From NCBI RefSeq assembly GCF_000022085.1, contig NC_011894.1, forward strand, positions 7,673,001-7,737,000: 64,000 bases of DNA, in the 5' to 3' direction. Below the pieces are notes generated by a model that was not told where the DNA came from, did no database searches, and was given only the letters and a program-made list of their open reading frames with translations. Made by a program: the position numbers and the translations under genes. The stretch comes from Methylobacterium nodulans ORS 2060. Its GTDB lineage: Bacteria > Pseudomonadota > Alphaproteobacteria > Rhizobiales > Beijerinckiaceae. Positions 53,918 through 61,575 of this stretch are shown in pieces (positions within the stretch are counted from its first letter, which is position 1; the number at the start of each line of letters is the position of its first letter).

Positions 53918-54814
53918 TCATACATTTGGATCTAAGAGTCCGTTGGGAAAGGGCCATTCCGTAGTGATTGATGCAAGAAGCCTCGTTATTGAGGCGAAAA
54001 ACATGGCGGCTGCCGAGATGTGAAGCAGCGTATCGTAGTCCAGCTTAAGGCGGCGCGACATCGTGAGGGCACCGATGCTTTGCTCAATCCGCCACCGTTT
54101 CGGCAGAAGCACAAAGCCCTTCGCGAATTGCGGTCGAAGGACCACTTCCACGAAGCGATTCAGACCAGCTTGAACCGCTTCAATGAAACGGCTCTTGTAG
54201 CCACCGTCTACCACCACGGTTTTGATCCAAGGATACAAACGAAACATCCGCTTCACCAGCGGGACACCGCCATCCTGATCCTGAACGTCAGCAGGAGTGA
54301 CCATCACAGCAAGCAAGCGCCCGCCGCTGTCGACCGCCAGATGACGCTTGCGGCCCATCACGTTCTTGCCGGCATCGTACCCCCGCTCGCCTTGTGGCGC
54401 ATCACACTTCACCGATTGCGCATCGACGATCGCAAGAGTCGGGCTGGCGTCTCGTCCAGACTTCTCGCGATCCCTCATCACGAGGTGATGATTGATCCGC
54501 TCCAACTGCCCACTATCGGTCAACACGCGCCAATCATCGTAACAGATGCTGGCAGGCGGCAGATCCTTCGGCATCGCGTCCCACGGGATCCCGTACCGTT
54601 GCACGTAACGGATGCCGTTCATGATCTCGTGAAGTTCATAGATCCGTGGCCGCCCCACCCCCTTCGCAACGGGAAGCAGCGGCTCCAATTCCAGCCACTC
54701 GTCATTCGTCATATCACTGGGATATCGCTGATCGCGGCGGTCGTACCGCGACCTATTTGCATCGGTCCAGACCACGGAAGAGCCATTAATCCATTCGAGG
54801 CGGGCGGACATCAT
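53918..54814 (-). CDS. IS5-family transposase
   Basis: The 298-residue protein shows YPSDMTNDEWLELEPLLPVAKGVGRP, the first Asp in AIVDAQSVKCDAPQGERGYDAGKNVMGRKRH, the second in VVVDGGYKSRF and the Glu in PKRWRIEQSIGALTMSRRL. The reading frame passes through the terminal repeat and stops 16 bases outside the element, so the last few residues come from the target site. Confidence 0.9.
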   Translation of the reverse strand: MMSARLEWINGSSVVWTDANRSRYDRRDQRYPSDMTNDEWLELEPLLPVAKGVGRPRIYELHEIMNGIRYVQRYGIPWDAMPKDLPPASICYDDWRVLTDSGQLERINHHLVMRDREKSGRDASPTLAIVDAQSVKCDAPQGERGYDAGKNVMGRKRHLAVDSGGRLLAVMVTPADVQDQDGGVPLVKRMFRLYPWIKTVVVDGGYKSRFIEAVQAGLNRFVEVVLRPQFAKGFVLLPKRWRIEQSIGALTMSRRLKLDYDTLLHISAAAMFFASITRLLASITTEWPFPNGLLDPNV

Positions 54815-54859
54815 CTATCACCCCATCGTTTCTCTGCGCCACCCTTTCCCAGCAGACTC
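53936..54859 (-). mobile_element. IS5-family insertion sequence (second copy) with TAA target duplication
   Basis: GAGTCCGTTGGGAAAGGG (53936-53953) and CCCTTTCCCAGCAGACTC (54842-54859) are 18-bp inverted repeats with two mismatches. TAA flanks both sides, a target typical of IS427-type IS5 elements. The element is complete and differs from the copy at 35.9 kb. Confidence 0.85.
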
Positions 54860-54928
54860 TAAGGCGGGGCGCCATCTGCCATGCCGGGCGATGGCGCCCC
54901 TGACCACTCGCGTACCGAGGATACGCTT

Positions 54929-55282
54929 ATGGCTATGTCTGAGCCTAATCTCTCTGTGTTCGATGTGAAGCAGCTCGCGGAGCTGTGTGACGTCCTGTCG
55001 ACCCTCAAGGATGTCCTGCTCGCGATCGAATGCCAGCCACGCTGTGAAACCAGCACGCTTGGCTGCTTCGTCGAGGACGAGGGCACGCGCTACGGACTGC
55101 TACGCGACCGCGTCGCCGACGAGCTCTCGTCCCGCTGGGCGTCGGCCGATGAGGAGGATCGCCATCACATCCTGGCGGTTCGGGTGCTGGACGATCTCGC
55201 CTGCGGGGGCCGGATCAGCGACGCAGAGCTGATGACGCAGCTCGTGCAGACATGGGGCCGGCGGGAAGCGGTTTCGGCCTGA
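54929..55282 (+). CDS. Acidic protein of unknown function
   Basis: From the ATG at 54929 the product has 117 residues: LSVFDVKQLAELCDVLSTLKDVLLAIECQPRCETSTLGCFVEDEGTRYGLLRDRVADEL in part, then ILAVRVLDDLACGGRISDAELM. It is helical and acidic with three cysteines and no recognised family. GAGG lies upstream. The IS5 copy ends 70 bases before it and may have displaced its promoter. Confidence 0.55.
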   Translation: MAMSEPNLSVFDVKQLAELCDVLSTLKDVLLAIECQPRCETSTLGCFVEDEGTRYGLLRDRVADELSSRWASADEEDRHHILAVRVLDDLACGGRISDAELMTQLVQTWGRREAVSA

Positions 55283-55507
55283 CGACGTTCAGGGAAGCAG
55301 GGGCGGGCCCTCAGGCCCCGCCCCCTTCACAAGAGCATGGCAGAGAGGCGCCAGCGGCATTTCCGGTCCGGCGGCTGGGTACTGGGTAAGTAGCCCCGGG
55401 GGTCCGAAAGCCGCCTAGCGGGCGCGCAATGGCCAAGAAACAGCTATCTCGGCGGCAAGACGTCCCGATAGGCTTACTTTGCCCGGCGCGGACAGCGGCA
55501 CCGCTGG

Positions 55508-55639
55508 TTGCCCACAGGCTCTGCCGCGATAGGTTGCCGCAGTGTGGTCCTGCTAGGAATGGCGATTGTTGGCGGTGCGACTGCTGTCTGTCTTATTGCA
55601 CTCACTGGTGATCACCCCCCACCGGGGTTGTTCTGGTAG
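55508..55639 (+). CDS. Possible 43-residue membrane peptide in an otherwise gene-free gap
   Basis: A TTG-started frame reads PTGSAAIGCRSVVLLGMAIVGGATAVCLIALTGDHPPPGLFW, one hydrophobic helix with a short tail. There is no convincing ribosome site. The rest of 55,283-55,795 shows nothing I can support. Confidence 0.3.
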   Translation: MPTGSAAIGCRSVVLLGMAIVGGATAVCLIALTGDHPPPGLFW

Positions 55640-55795
55640 CGTCCCCGGACGAGGTGTAATGCGCTCGCCTACGTGCCGCGCATTCAGCAGACCATGGTGG
55701 CCGCTGGCCTGCGCCACGCCTTTCAGCAGCCCGATCAGGACGCTGCCCCGCCGCCATCCCCCGCTGGCTCTCGTCCATGTGCCCGCGACGCAGGT

Positions 55796-55882
55796 TCAGG
55801 CTGACGACGCAGGCGACCGGGGCGGCGGCGGGATCTCCCGGCCGTTCTCGTCGTAGGCCCGGCGCGGGTTGCGGCGCGGCAT
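55796..55882 (-). CDS. Micro-protein of the YDENGREIPP type (copy 1)
   Basis: The 28-residue product MPRRNPRRAYDENGREIPPPP plus a short tail shares its YDENGREIPP core, and 28 bases of DNA, with the micro-gene at 56720. It starts one base after the stop of the upstream gene (TGATATG), so it is translated by coupling. Such short YDExGREIP peptides recur in Methylobacterium genomes as I remember them. Confidence 0.5.
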   Translation of the reverse strand: MPRRNPRRAYDENGREIPPPPRSPASSA

Positions 55883-55883
55883 A

Positions 55884-56090
55884 TCAGTAGCCCCTATCCA
55901 AGGCTGTGCGCCCTTGATCCGTGATGCGCAGATCAAGGGTCCCCAGGCGGTACTCCACCCAGCCCTGCGCGACCGCATTGGACGCCAGCACTGCGATGTC
56001 GCCGAGACCGCGTGATCGAAGCTCTGCGAGCGGCACCCACTCGCCGGCCTGCGAAAGGATCACCAGCAGTGCTCGTTCACGTGGGTGCAT
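55884..56090 (-). CDS. Small winged-helix-like protein
   Basis: The 68-residue product from the ATG at 56090 reads RERALLVILSQAGEWVPLAELRSRGLGDIAVLASNAVAQGWVEYRLGTLDLRITDQGRTALD in part. The helix-helix-helix-wing order looks like a compact winged HTH DNA-binding domain. It is followed with one-base spacing by the micro-protein gene. The frame is open to 56147. Confidence 0.5.
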   Translation of the reverse strand: MHPRERALLVILSQAGEWVPLAELRSRGLGDIAVLASNAVAQGWVEYRLGTLDLRITDQGRTALDRGY

Positions 56091-56264
56091 GCCGGCCTCG
56101 CCAGCATGGTCGCGGTCCTCACCGCCTCCAGGCGATCTAGCGCCCAAACTCCCAGACGGGGATGCCCTGGTAGCGCACCGGCTGTCATGCGCGCCCGCTA
56201 CGGATATGAGCCGGGGCGAGGCTTTTCCTCGCGAGGAGCTGCGGGATGGCCGACATCGAGAGGT

Positions 56265-56522
56265 TCATGCCGGCCTCGCCAGCAGGATTGCCGTCCGCAC
56301 CGCTAGGCGCCGCGTCGCTTCACTCAACCCCTCATCCGCCACAGCGTTTTTGGTCAGCCGGTTGGCCTCGGCGGCAGCGTGAATGTCCAGGCTGATGCCC
56401 TTCGCGATCTTTCGGACGCCCGGTGATGGGTCTGCGAGGTAAGCGAGGACTGCGGCGTCGATCTGGTCGTCGGTTACGAGCTTCCGGCACATCAGGCCGC
56501 GGATGGTTTGATCCTCTGCCAT
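56265..56522 (-). CDS. Small helical protein of unknown function
   Basis: The 85-residue product contains LVTDDQIDAAVLAYLADPSPGVRKIAKGISLDIHAAAEANRLTKNAVADEGLSEATRRLAVRTAIL. The segment around VRKIAKGISLDIHAAAEANRLT may be a helix-turn-helix. No family is recognised. It lies in the cluster of tiny minus-strand genes. Confidence 0.45.
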   Translation of the reverse strand: MAEDQTIRGLMCRKLVTDDQIDAAVLAYLADPSPGVRKIAKGISLDIHAAAEANRLTKNAVADEGLSEATRRLAVRTAILLARPA

Positions 56523-56719
56523 GTTGATGATGTCGGGCCGTGGGCTTGCAAGGGGATGGCAGCGGGCCGGGCACCCGTATCCCGTACCCGGCCCGCTGGT
56601 GGCGCTGTGAGTGGATCACTGGCCCTGACAGGAGAGCGGGCAGCGCCACGGCCTCTGCGTGGCGCAGACCGCGCCGGCCGTCTCTCACTCAGGTTGAGCG
56701 GAGCGGCAAAGCGCGGCGC

Positions 56720-56779
56720 TCACGGGCTTGTCAGGGGCGGGATCTCCCGGCCGTTCTCGTCGTAGATATAGCGAGGCAT
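56720..56779 (-). CDS. Micro-protein of the YDENGREIPP type (copy 2)
   Basis: The 19-residue product MPRYIYDENGREIPPLTSP starts four bases after the stop of the exported protein gene. Its DNA from GGCGGGATCTCCC to TCGTAG is the same as in copy 1 at 55.8 kb, which points to recent duplication or strong conservation. Confidence 0.45.
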   Translation of the reverse strand: MPRYIYDENGREIPPLTSP

Positions 56780-56782
56780 GGC

Positions 56783-57049
56783 TTAGAACGGGTTCGGAAT
56801 GTTCTGCGACGGCGGCGGACGCTGCCGCTGCGGCTCAGTTTCCTCAGTTTCTCTGCGTGGCTTGTCCGTCAGCCGCGTCGTGATCCGCTCCGGCTCGCAT
56901 CGGATCTCTGACGTCCTTGCTTGCTCTGCACAGCGCTCAGGGAGAGCCGCGTGAGCAGTCTGATTGCCCTCAAATAATGTGAGCAAGAGCATGCCAGCAA
57001 TCGCAGCGGCAGTTCCGAAGCCGCGAATGCTGTGATCATTAAGCTTCAC
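56783..57049 (-). CDS. Small exported protein of unknown function
   Basis: The 88-residue product starts MKLNDHSIRGFGTAAAIAGMLLLTLFEGNQTAHAALPERC, a signal-peptide-like N-terminus with AHA cleavage, followed by two cysteines and a Pro/Glu/Arg-rich tail (EETEPQRQRPPPSQNIPNPF). It is upstream of the micro-gene in the same direction. No family is recognised. Confidence 0.55.
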   Translation of the reverse strand: MKLNDHSIRGFGTAAAIAGMLLLTLFEGNQTAHAALPERCAEQARTSEIRCEPERITTRLTDKPRRETEETEPQRQRPPPSQNIPNPF

Positions 57050-57183
57050 CGCACCACCGATCTAAACGAGCATCGCCGCCTTAACGAGTATTGGCTGCTA
57101 AAGTTCAAATGAGCCTTAGCTGTCATGCGCGCCTGCTACGGCTGCGAGCTGGGGCAGGGCTTTCGACCACGAGAAGCTGCAGG

Positions 57184-57393
57184 ATGGCCAGCACCGAGAG
57201 CTTCGACATCGTCGCCGAGTTCGACGTGCTCCTCTTCGAGGCCGGCAGCGTGTGGGACGTGCGGGACCGGGACGCGAACTGGGAGCTGGCCGCCTCCTTC
57301 GTGGTCGAGCAGCAAGCCCGGGCCTGCACCGAGGAGCTGAACGGCCTCGAGGGCCGGGAGCGGTTCAAGGTGGTGAAGCGGGGGACCTGCTGA
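57184..57393 (+). CDS. Small protein of unknown function
   Basis: The 69-residue product reads STESFDIVAEFDVLLFEAGSVWDVRDRDANWELAASFVVEQQARACTEELNGLEGRERFKVV in part and looks like a small alpha/beta fold. The 60 bases before its start (TGTCATGCGCGCC...) also occur at 56185, in front of a truncated open frame, so this leader has been duplicated within the island. Confidence 0.5.
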   Translation: MASTESFDIVAEFDVLLFEAGSVWDVRDRDANWELAASFVVEQQARACTEELNGLEGRERFKVVKRGTC

Positions 57394-57422
57394 GGCCCCC
57401 GGAACCGTTCCGAGGAACTGTG

Positions 57423-57790
57423 ATTGACACAGAGTACAATACCTCACAGCGACTGTCGCCGGCCGAGCTTTCCCACCCGAGCCGGCGCCTTTGTGCCGGA
57501 GGCGTAGAGGCCCCCAGTGAACGTACGGGTTGCGCGAGGGGGAACTGCCGGCAACGAGCGGCGATTGACCTGCAGGGTTGCGATCTTTCCATCGCACCCT
57601 TGCGCATACCTTGAGTGCCGGCCGGGCCTTACCACCCGCGCCGGCGTCTCTTTGCGCGGGAAGGGAACCGCGGGCTCTGCCTGACAACGGCTAGCCGGGA
57701 ACACGGCCCGGGGTCGCGCGATTGACCTGCAACGCAGCACACATCCTTCGCCGCCGGCCGGGCCTCCCGAGCCGGCCTCTTTTTGCCCGG
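57423..57790 (+). repeat. Three tandem TTGAC-plus-terminator-hairpin units
   Basis: Each unit starts with GATTGAC (57422, 57563, 57719), followed 45-60 bases later by a GC hairpin built on GCCGGC...GCCGGC and a T-rich tail (near 57467-57493, 57617-57653 and 57753-57785). Spacing is about 140-155 bases. The units carry no convincing gene. They look like short transcription units or stacked terminators in the 57,394-57,904 gap. Confidence 0.5.
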
Positions 57791-57904
57791 CAGGAGCGGG
57801 CCGAGCCCTCTGGGACGCCTCCCCCCGGAAGGCCCCCTTAAGCCCCGCCCGCAGCCCGCCGCCAGGAGTGTGCGATGCAGCGAGCGCACAAAGTCTAGCA
57901 CAGT

Positions 57905-58141
57905 CTAGCTGCCGGCCCTGAAGTCTAGTAGCACGACCTGTGCGGGGCCATCCGCGGTCAGCTCCTCGCATTTGGTCACGGTGGGGTCGTGCCACGCCGC
58001 TCTCCCCTCGCTCTCCGCAAACACAGCCGCCAGCTTGCGGGCCGCCGTTTCATCCTCGGCCCTTACGACAAAGCCCGTCACCACGGGGGCAGAAGCGCGA
58101 AGCGCATCGTTATCAATGAGCGTCAACAGCCAAAGCTTCAT
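57905..58141 (-). CDS. Small protein of unknown function
   Basis: From the ATG at 58141 the 78-residue product begins MKLWLLTLIDNDALRASAPVVTGFVVRAEDETAARKLAAVFA and contains EGRAAWHDPTVTKCEELTADGPAQVVL. The pattern resembles short phage/island proteins with a ferredoxin-like fold. No known function. Confidence 0.55.
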   Translation of the reverse strand: MKLWLLTLIDNDALRASAPVVTGFVVRAEDETAARKLAAVFAESEGRAAWHDPTVTKCEELTADGPAQVVLLDFRAGS

Positions 58142-58236
58142 TGCGTGCTCCAGGTCTTTTGTGTCCACCGTCTCCACCGAACCCATCAGGCGCTTGTGGC
58201 GGGTTCCCGGCGATAGACCCCAATTATCGGCGGCGA

Positions 58237-58632
58237 ATGAGACCTCCGGAACATTGTCCCGAGGCCCTTATTCCCGTTGACATGACAGACGAGCTTCACC
58301 AGCGCTTGCGCACCACAATGACTGAGAAGCCGCTCACTGCGCAGCAGGTCGCGCAGATGATGGGGATCCATCGGCGCACGCTGAGCCGCCGGCTGAAGTC
58401 CGAAGGCACGAGCTTCATACAGGTCGCCGACGAGACGCGGCTTAGCATTGCGAAGCAGTTGTTGGCCGACACCGACATGAGTATGGCGCAGATCTCGACC
58501 ACGCTGGAGTTCTCGGAGCCGGCCGCCTTCACGCACGCCTTCCGGCGCTGGACCGGCACGACACCGAGCGCGTGGCGGAAGGAACACCGGCGTCGCCATG
58601 TGGCGCGGAACGTCCAGACGGCGCTCGGCTAG
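58237..58632 (+). CDS. AraC-type DNA-binding domain protein, sensor domain missing
   Basis: The 131-residue product holds only the C-terminal AraC double HTH: LTAQQVAQMMGIHRRTLSRRLKSEGTSFIQVADETRLSIAKQLLADTDMSMAQISTTLEFSEPAAFTHAFRRWTGTTPSAWR in part. Relatives of this type are about 330 residues long and carry an N-terminal ligand domain that is absent here. It may be a remnant cut by recombination or a free DNA-binding form. Confidence 0.65.
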   Translation: MRPPEHCPEALIPVDMTDELHQRLRTTMTEKPLTAQQVAQMMGIHRRTLSRRLKSEGTSFIQVADETRLSIAKQLLADTDMSMAQISTTLEFSEPAAFTHAFRRWTGTTPSAWRKEHRRRHVARNVQTALG

Positions 58633-58697
58633 CAAAGTTTAGAGCGCTGCGCCGGTAGGCGTGGTTGCCTGACGCTAGTTGGGACAAGTCCACCTCA

Positions 58698-59387
58698 GCC
58701 CGCCCGGTCCTACCGCGGCGGGCTCTTCTCGTCCCATACCGCGCCTTATGCGAATGGGCCTCTGTCGTCGTGCGTGCGAGGCCATGCCCCGCCTTCCCCC
58801 TAAATGGGTGATGCGGGCAGGCGAGGAGATGTGCTCCTTTCAGACCGTCGCATCGAGACTTTCGCCCGCCCGGTCCTGCTGTGGCGGGCTTTTCTCGTTC
58901 CATACACGCCATTACGCGTCCGGCATGGCCTCGCGCGAGGGGCGATCCAGTGAGGCAAAAGGAAAGGCCGCCTTGCGGAGCGGCCTGAAGGTAGGGTGAT
59001 AAAATCCCAGAAGGAGATGCTCCGCCGCGATGCCATCACAGTGGGGCATCTGCATTGTGCCATGCTGCGGTTGCGCCACTTGATCCGATGAGACTCGGTT
59101 ATCGCCGTAGCCCATCCGGTCCTGCCGTGGCGGGCTCTTCTCGTTCCATACTTGCGCTTATGCGAATGGGCCGGCGTCACGCGCGCGAGGGGCAATCCAG
59201 AAGGCAAAAGGAAAAGCCGCCCTTGCGGAGCGGCTCGAAGTCTCGGGAGGAGATCCCGATGAGGCATGTCCCGCTGCGGTGTGCGATGCGGCGGGGGCAT
59301 CTGCGTTGTGCCATGCTGCGAGATGCGCCGCTTGATCCGATGAGACTCGGTCATCGCCGTAGCCCGCCCGGTCCTGCCGTGGCGGGC
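58698..59387. repeat. Tandem non-coding units with back-to-back terminator hairpins; candidate small-RNA array
   Basis: A plus-strand terminator-like hairpin GCCCGCC...GGCGGGC followed by TCTTCTCGTT-like tails occurs at 58698, 58864, 59110 and 59362; the last three are 246-252 bases apart and the whole unit between them is conserved. Each long unit also has a minus-strand terminator (GGCCGC...GCGGCC, then TTTCCTTTT read leftwards) at 58957-58985 and 59209-59235. The roughly 110 bases between the two terminators hold no credible gene and could yield short RNAs on either strand. Confidence 0.55.
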
Positions 59388-59602
59388 TCTTTCCTCGGTT
59401 CGCGCGCGTGCACGCGATGAGCATGCGCAATGCGCAGGGAGGGCTTCGGTGATTTAGCCTTTGAGCCCGCCGGAATTCTTATGACTGCCTCTTCAAGGCA
59501 GCGAACGTGCCCAAGAGCGGCAGCTGGCGCCGGCCCCGATTGGCCGCCGCGCTGCTGTCCCGACTTCCGGAACTCCGTTGGGTCGCCTGCGCCACTTCGA
59601 AA

Positions 59603-60697
59603 CTAGAGTCGGCTGGTCCTCCTCGCACTTCTTCCGCTGGCTGTAAGCCACTCTTTACGCCGTACATGACCGACGGCTGAGCCGTTGTTAAAAGTGATCG
59701 GCTTATGGCGAAACTTGAGGCTGGAGAACCAACTGCTTGGAATCGGGTATTTTGGTGATATAGAAATCAAGCCAGTTCCTGATCCAGAGAAATCGTCTGG
59801 GGAAGTTCTTACATATATCTCTTGTTTGGTGCATTCGGATTGAAGCTTGAACGTACTGTGCTCTACCCATGTACCCTTACGTCGAGTTGTCGACTTGGCG
59901 ACGATGGATCTAACATATGACTCTTGACTTTTACGGGCAAAATAAACATTGCTCGCCGCTTTGATCGCTTGCAGTTCATTCAAAGAATCAATATCTCGCG
60001 GATTATACGTCTCTAAGAAGCCATTGCACGTTCCTTCGATAGTGTAAACTAACCTGTCAAAAGCCAGAAAATAGTGTTTCGATGTCAGCGGTAGGCACAA
60101 CATTAGTCCAGACGATGCAATTCCGAAATTGTCCTGCTTCATGCGCTGAGCATAGTATCTATTTACAAGCACGGCCGGGTCGTCGGATGTTAAAAAATCG
60201 GCATCTGACCTGTTAAGAATGATCACCGGCTTCAGATCTTCGAAAAATTTTTCACTATCCAGCATCATCTTCAAAGAACTTGCAAGAGCTTGTTCTTGAT
60301 TCCAGACTTGAGCTTGAAGGCCGTCCTTGCCGCTTGGATCTATAAGATCAACGAACCCTTTCATGAATGATAATGACCGCAGCGCCGCGGCTTCAGTTCT
60401 AAAGAACTGAAGAACAGCGAAAGTTTTCAGTCCGAATGCAGTGCTTTCGTCGAAATTGCCTGCTAAGACATCGCGAATACAGCGACTGTAAATACCTTCT
60501 ATGGTCTGCAGAGCTTTTTCCACGTTCAAATTTATACCATAGAAGTAAGTTTTCGAACACTGCCCTTTCACGGGAGCGTTGTAAATTACTTTATCGCGTA
60601 TGATATTGAATAGATGAATAGCAGATCGATTCTCATCAACGCAGAATTGGGAGAGATGACAGCGTGGCACAAAATGCTGATTTTTGTTGCTTGGCAA
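59603..60697 (-). CDS. DUF4238 domain protein, AT-rich island cargo
   Basis: The 364-residue product starts PSNKNQHFVPRCHLSQFCVDENRSAIHLFNI, the NQHxVPxxxLxxF signature of DUF4238. It continues through FLTSDDPAVLVNRYYAQRM and LCLPLTSKHYFLAFDRL, also typical. The start is TTG at 60697 with GAGGG upstream. Base composition is clearly AT-richer than anything else in the window, a sign of recent acquisition. DUF4238 genes are scattered in variable regions; a defence role has not, to my knowledge, been shown. The final 30 residues (RRKEWLTASGRSARRTSRL) are GC-rich and may be read-through into flanking DNA. Confidence 0.75.
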   Translation of the reverse strand: MPSNKNQHFVPRCHLSQFCVDENRSAIHLFNIIRDKVIYNAPVKGQCSKTYFYGINLNVEKALQTIEGIYSRCIRDVLAGNFDESTAFGLKTFAVLQFFRTEAAALRSLSFMKGFVDLIDPSGKDGLQAQVWNQEQALASSLKMMLDSEKFFEDLKPVIILNRSDADFLTSDDPAVLVNRYYAQRMKQDNFGIASSGLMLCLPLTSKHYFLAFDRLVYTIEGTCNGFLETYNPRDIDSLNELQAIKAASNVYFARKSQESYVRSIVAKSTTRRKGTWVEHSTFKLQSECTKQEIYVRTSPDDFSGSGTGLISISPKYPIPSSWFSSLKFRHKPITFNNGSAVGHVRRKEWLTASGRSARRTSRL

Positions 60698-60710
60698 CGC
60701 AAAACCCTCG

Positions 60711-60968
60711 TCAGTGCCGTGTCTCAGCCGGCTCTAAGAATGAGCCGATCCCTTCCTCTGCAAGGGCGTTTCGGAAAGCTTCGTAGGCGCTCCTTTCGGT
60801 CGGGAACGTCTCATCCCACACCGTCGAGCCTCCCTCATGATCCACGACCTCAAGGGTCCAGGGGTCGTCCGTGCCGAGGAAGCGGAAGATCTTCACAATC
60901 ACGGTGACGCCCGCCTGCGTCACGGGCCCGGACAGCGCCGAGTACTCGATCTCACGATCCTCGATCAT
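60711..60968 (-). CDS. Small protein of unknown function
   Basis: From the ATG at 60968 the 85-residue product reads IEDREIEYSALSGPVTQAGVTVIVKIFRFLGTDDPWTLEVVDHEGGSTVWDETFPTERSAYEAFRNALAEEGIGSF in part, a compact alpha/beta fold with no recognised family. GGAG lies 11 bases upstream. It may be co-transcribed with the DUF4238 gene, 13 bases further on. Confidence 0.6.
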   Translation of the reverse strand: MIEDREIEYSALSGPVTQAGVTVIVKIFRFLGTDDPWTLEVVDHEGGSTVWDETFPTERSAYEAFRNALAEEGIGSFLEPAETRH

Positions 60969-61063
60969 CGGGCGTCTCCCTACCACGGCGAATCGATGCG
61001 CCAACGATAATCGTGGCAAGCGCAGCAGCGCCAGCGCCGTCCTGCAACGCCTTCTCCGGGTTG

Positions 61064-61462
61064 TCAGGCATCACGGCCAGCCACACGAAGGCGGTGGCGC
61101 CGCTGGTGATCCGGCCGGTCGTGCAGCATGTGACACCGCTGGCAGAACGCGGCGAGGTTGCTGGCCGCGTTGTTGCTCGTGTCGTGGTCCCGGTGCGCTG
61201 TCGCCAGCACTGCGCGCGTGACGCGGACCCGCCCGAGTAGGTCTTCCCGAACCATCCGGCCGCGCAGCCGGCGGCCTTGCCCGTCACGCCAAGCTTCGGC
61301 TTTTGCATCCCACCATCGGCCGTCGCCAAGGTGGAGGACGCGCTGCAGGTGCGGATGCCCGCAGCCCTCGCATCGCCCGCCCGCGCGTCGGAAGCGGATC
61401 ACGGCCGAGAGCTGGGGCCAGTCAATGGGGTAGAACCCGCGGTGCTCGCGTCGGGTTGGCAT
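61064..61462 (-). CDS. HNH endonuclease
   Basis: The 132-residue protein has GGRCEGCGHPHL, then VLATAHRDHDTSNN and NLAAFCQRCHMLHDRPDHQ. Two CxxC pairs, the H-D-H catalytic segment, the Asn and the final His make a complete HNH (beta-beta-alpha metal) nuclease. Small HNH proteins of islands and phages cut DNA in homing or packaging. A decayed copy lies at 38669-39105. This copy is intact. Confidence 0.75.
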   Translation of the reverse strand: MPTRREHRGFYPIDWPQLSAVIRFRRAGGRCEGCGHPHLQRVLHLGDGRWWDAKAEAWRDGQGRRLRGRMVREDLLGRVRVTRAVLATAHRDHDTSNNAASNLAAFCQRCHMLHDRPDHQRRHRLRVAGRDA

Positions 61463-61575
61463 ACACAGGCTTAAGGCCGAGCTTGCTGAGCTGCCAGGGG
61501 AACTGACACAGTTGCATTCCTGAGCCCACAGGAGTCCCGCGGCACGTTTGGCCGCTGACCCATATAGGGCAGCAG

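Noticed and set aside
58800..59354. 184-codon minus-strand protein over the tandem units
   Set aside because: The translation is a repetition of the DNA units rich in Arg, Ser and His, and terminators cross it. RNA-level conservation explains it better.
57421..59430. CRISPR array
   Set aside because: The repeats are long, few and diverged, with hairpins and T-tails and no uniform spacers; no cas gene is in the window.
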